This document shows, in pieces, positions 61,153 to 64,000 of a stretch of DNA of 64,000 nt. Made by a program: the position numbers and the translations under genes. Each line of letters opens with the position of its first letter. The stretch's first letter is position 1. The notes below the pieces were generated by a model. It searched no databases. It saw only the letters and a list, made by a program, of their open reading frames with translations, and was not told where the DNA came from. The stretch is from Hibiscus mutabilis (taxonomy: Eukaryota > Streptophyta > Magnoliopsida > Malvales > Malvaceae): assembly GCA_019671005.1 (NCBI GenBank), contig CM033744.1:586208-650207 (forward strand), in the 5' to 3' direction.

Positions 61153-62376
61153 TAAAATACCCAAATGGTCACTAAACTATTCCCAGAAAAATAAAATAGT
61201 AATCAAACTTTCAAAAGTTACAGATGACAATTAAACTTCATGTTTTGTTACAGAATGGTAATTGTGCCTCTGTTAAAGAGGTCATGACATGGTTGTTAAA
61301 ATTTTGGTATAGTCCTCTATAGTTACATATTCAATCAATTTAGTCACAATTCGAAGAAATTCAATAAATTTAACTCTCAATTTTTATACAATGTTATAAT
61401 TTAGACCTAATTTTAAAAAAATAACCCTTGATATTTCAAAATTACTTCAATTTAATCCTCTTCATCCGTTCTTTACAATATCTCTTACATTTTCATCTTT
61501 TTCTCCACTTAATGGAAAATGCCTCGATCTAAGAGACGATGAATTTTGAATGAGAGTACACCTTTGCACAGGTATCGGGTAGATAATAGCAAAATTGGCC
61601 ATTTAGAGAACAAACAATCCAAATGTAAACCTGCATATTTACATCTTCATACATGCACAACGGTACGTTATACTTGGCTCTTAACACTAAATAAAGTCTC
61701 CACAAATATTTCAATTCTCGGTTATTATGTGTACGACTCAAATTTTGTGTTTGGCTCTTCTTACAATCCCTGCAGCCGAATTGTAGATTATTGAAAGTAT
61801 GTTTCAGCAGCTGAAATTTCATTGATTTTTCCAACAACGTTTTCGATATTTCTGATGGTTATCATGAATGTTAAGTACCATTCCATGGCTTTGATGCTGA
61901 TTTTATTTCCTGTTTTCAGATTGTGGGGAATAACTTCTAAGTCCAATAATCTGATCAGAGTATAGTAAGGTCCTTGCACTCAGCATCTCTTAGATCGACG
62001 CATTTTCCATTAAATGGGAAAAAAAAGATGAAAATGTAAGAGATAATGGAAAGATGAAGGGATGAAGAGGGACTAAATTGAAGTAATTTTCAAAATATTA
62101 AGGGTTAATTTTTTAGAATTAGGACTAAAATATAACATTGTGTAAAAATTGAGGGTTAAATTTATTGAACTTCTTCGAATTATGACTAAATTGATTAAAT
62201 GTGTAACTATGAAGACTAGATGTGCTATTATATAAAAAAAATTAACAGCGAGGCTACTGGCACAATTACCATTTTGTAACAAACCATAAAGTTTAATTAC
62301 CATTATGTAAGTTTTAAAAGTTTTGTTATTATTTTGTTTTTCGAAAATAGTTCAGTGACCATATAGGTACTTTATC
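61153..62376. mobile_element. MULE-like element with ~370-bp TIRs
   Basis: The left arm (AAATGGTCACTAAACTATTC onward to about 61520) is the inverse of the right arm (about 62000-62370, GAATAGTTCAGTGACCAT-like). Landmarks such as TTTACAATATCTCTTACATT, CAATTTAATCCTCTTCAT and GTGCTATTATA-like words occur in both. Flanking 9-mers TTAAAATAT (61144-61152) and CTAAAATAT (62377-62385) match at eight positions. The unique ~480-bp interior (about 61530-62000) has no recognised protein. Its GC content and short frames could represent captured host DNA (Pack-MULE-like), which is speculative. Confidence 0.75.
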
Positions 62377-62412
62377 CTAAAATATAACACTTGTCTTCCG
62401 CTATTAATATTG

Positions 62413-62826
62413 AGGTTTATATCACAAATAGGTATCTAAGTATACAAACTTTTTCATTTAAGTACCAAAGTATTCTTTTGTTGAAGTATGTACCTAAAGT
62501 ATACCACATTTTCATCTAGGTACCTAAAGTATTATTTTTGTCAAAGTAAGTATCTAAAATATACCATCTTTTCAATTATATACCTAAAGTGTTTTTTATC
62601 AAAGTATGTACCTAAAGTATTTTTTTTTATCAAAATAGATATCTAAAGTATTTTTTAATCAATGTCATGTTTTAGGAACCTAGATAAATATATATATATG
62701 TATACTTTATGTACCTATTTTGACAAAAAATATATATTTTAAATACTTATTTTAACTAAATAATATAGTTTAAGTATTTAGATGAAAAAAAATGATAATA
62801 CTTTTTTATTTATTTGTGATATAAGC
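62413..62826. mobile_element. MULE-type MITE
   Basis: Left AGGTTTATATCACAAATA and the reverse complement of the right end (GCTTATATCACAAATAAATA) are inverted repeats. AGTACCTAAAGTAT-like units recur inside. TTAATATTG (62404-62412) and TTAATATTT (62827-62835) form an eight-of-nine target duplication. It lies only about 30 bp from the preceding element. Confidence 0.7.
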
Positions 62827-63146
62827 TTAATATTTAATGCATAGGTAATGACACCTAGCTATGTCATTTCCAATGCAATTCCACTATCTTAATTTGGCTT
62901 AATTGTCGTGCATTTCACAATTTTTACATTCTATTCAATTTAGTCCTTGAACTCCAAATTTCACTTCTCAATTTTACAATTAAATTCCAATTCGAACCAT
63001 CCTTTAACCAAACTGAATTTAGTTCATTAGACACTTACTACAAAGTTTGAAAGTGACTCTTAATCATAAAAAAAATATTTTTCGGTCACTGGACTCGAGA
63101 TTCGAAAAAACTATTGAACCGGAGTTCGGGGTGCTACAATCTCTTT

Positions 63147-63647
63147 TCACGATTGATCAAAGATCGTCTGTTGGATCGCTTTCAACAGTTCAATAGTAGC
63201 AAAGTAGGCAAGCAACTTCGTGTTTAACAGTTTATCGGCAAATCCCACATGAAAACCAAGTTCCCCAGCCTGGTTGAGCGTTGCTGCCCATTTTTTCAAT
63301 ATTTCCCAGTCCGATACCTCGACTGAATCTTCCATCTCTTTGACTGCGGCGCATACCAAAACTAGAACACTAAAATGGGCACTACCAGTAGCTTTTCCAC
63401 GATCCTCTGAGATTCGAGTCGCAATAAGTTCGAGATAGTCTGGAACTTTTCTCCCGGTAGTTTTGTCCAATGCTTCTTCCAAGCCTTGGAAGTCTTGGTT
63501 CTCCACTTGGTTGCTGTTTTTGTCATAAAGTTGGTTTTTCAAATCACGAAATTTAGACCGTAAATCTTCACGATCTTTATCTTGTTCGACAGGGACATGA
63601 ACATCAGCTGCGGTAAATCCTTCGATATCAAGTGTACATGGAGAAAG
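63147..63647 (-). CDS. Uncharacterised tandem-family gene, copy C, last exon
   Basis: The exon begins after a TTGTTTCAG acceptor (63648 and above) and runs 167 codons to a stop, ending LLKAIQQTIFDQS. It matches exon 3 of copy A: GLEEALDKTTGRKVPDYLEL, LVLVCAAVKEMED, GFHVGFADKLLNTKLLAYFA. The 20 or so intron bases before the acceptor (CATGCTTGTTGTTTCAG) are also nearly the same as in copy A. The upstream exons must lie beyond 64000. An extra acidic and basic N-terminal segment (VEQDKDREDLRSKFRDLKNQ) is not in copy A. The open frame is intact. The function is unknown to me. Confidence 0.6.
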   Translation of the reverse strand, partial: LSPCTLDIEGFTAADVHVPVEQDKDREDLRSKFRDLKNQLYDKNSNQVENQDFQGLEEALDKTTGRKVPDYLELIATRISEDRGKATGSAHFSVLVLVCAAVKEMEDSVEVSDWEILKKWAATLNQAGELGFHVGFADKLLNTKLLAYFATIELLKAIQQTIFDQS

Positions 63648-64000
63648 CTGAAACAACAAGCATGGAAAACAAGTCATTAGAGCAATTATATATCAGTAGG
63701 GGAGAAGTTAGAAGATTCTTTTAGGGGTCCAAAATTAAACTATAAAATTTTAAAAGGTCATTGTTTTAGCTTATATTTATATAACTTTTAGGGACTAAAT
63801 TGGAATCTATAATTTTTTGAGGACTGGAATACATCGTTACCATTATTTTAACTTTTCTTTGGATAAATGGTTAATTTTATTCATCCTAAAGTCCCTCTTC
63901 ACAAAACATTTACAACCAAAACCAGTAAACAATCTCAACCCCAGTAAACCAGAAAGATAAGAAAACTATAGAAGGTTCCACTCGGTGCATAAGCCTGAAG
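63648..64000 (-). other. Intron of copy C
   Basis: Non-coding DNA upstream of the last exon of copy C. It contains TTAGGGACTAAATTGGAAT-like wording typical of MULE-derived sequence but no complete element. Confidence 0.4.

Overview
The window is nuclear DNA of a flowering plant. It is AT-rich, its genes have GT-AG introns, it carries a type II tRNA-Leu, and most of the intergenic space is transposon debris. The protein-coding genes look eudicot. The repeat style would fit a Malvales genome such as cotton or its relatives, but that is an impression from sequence style, not a demonstrated assignment.

Layout. Positions 1-754 hold the last three exons of a uridylate (UMP) kinase-domain gene. From 2 to 14 kb lie repeats: a 1.46-kb MULE-like element, a degraded LTR-type sequence, a roughly 1.5-kb segment present twice, and a Copia gag relic. 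At 14.6-16.3 kb is a complete two-exon cytochrome P450 of CYP76A type. A GC-rich non-coding block, a tRNA-Leu(UAA) relic and an intact tRNA-Leu(AAG) follow. At 19.7-22.5 kb, minus strand, is an AGC VIII protein kinase of the KIPK type. Its frame is broken by two opposite one-base changes, both in A/T homopolymers. At 23.8-29.8 kb is a decayed LINE split by a 2.44-kb solo LTR, and at 36.1-40.8 kb a second LINE that has an RNase H domain. Small TIR elements and non-coding DNA fill 30-49 kb. At 49.7-52.3 kb is a nine-exon IQM calmodulin-binding protein gene. From 54 to 64 kb, minus strand, lie parts of three copies of a plant gene family I do not recognise, interleaved with MULE-like and hAT-like elements.

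The genes do not form a pathway. The kinase and the IQM gene correspond to Arabidopsis KIPK and IQM3, which I recall as near neighbours on chromosome 3, so the pair is probably conserved microsynteny stretched by two LINE insertions. The most unusual parts are the uncharacterised gene cluster, the paired frameshifts in the kinase, the 153-bp foldback element with LTR-like ends, and the set of TIR elements whose target-site duplications can be read directly.
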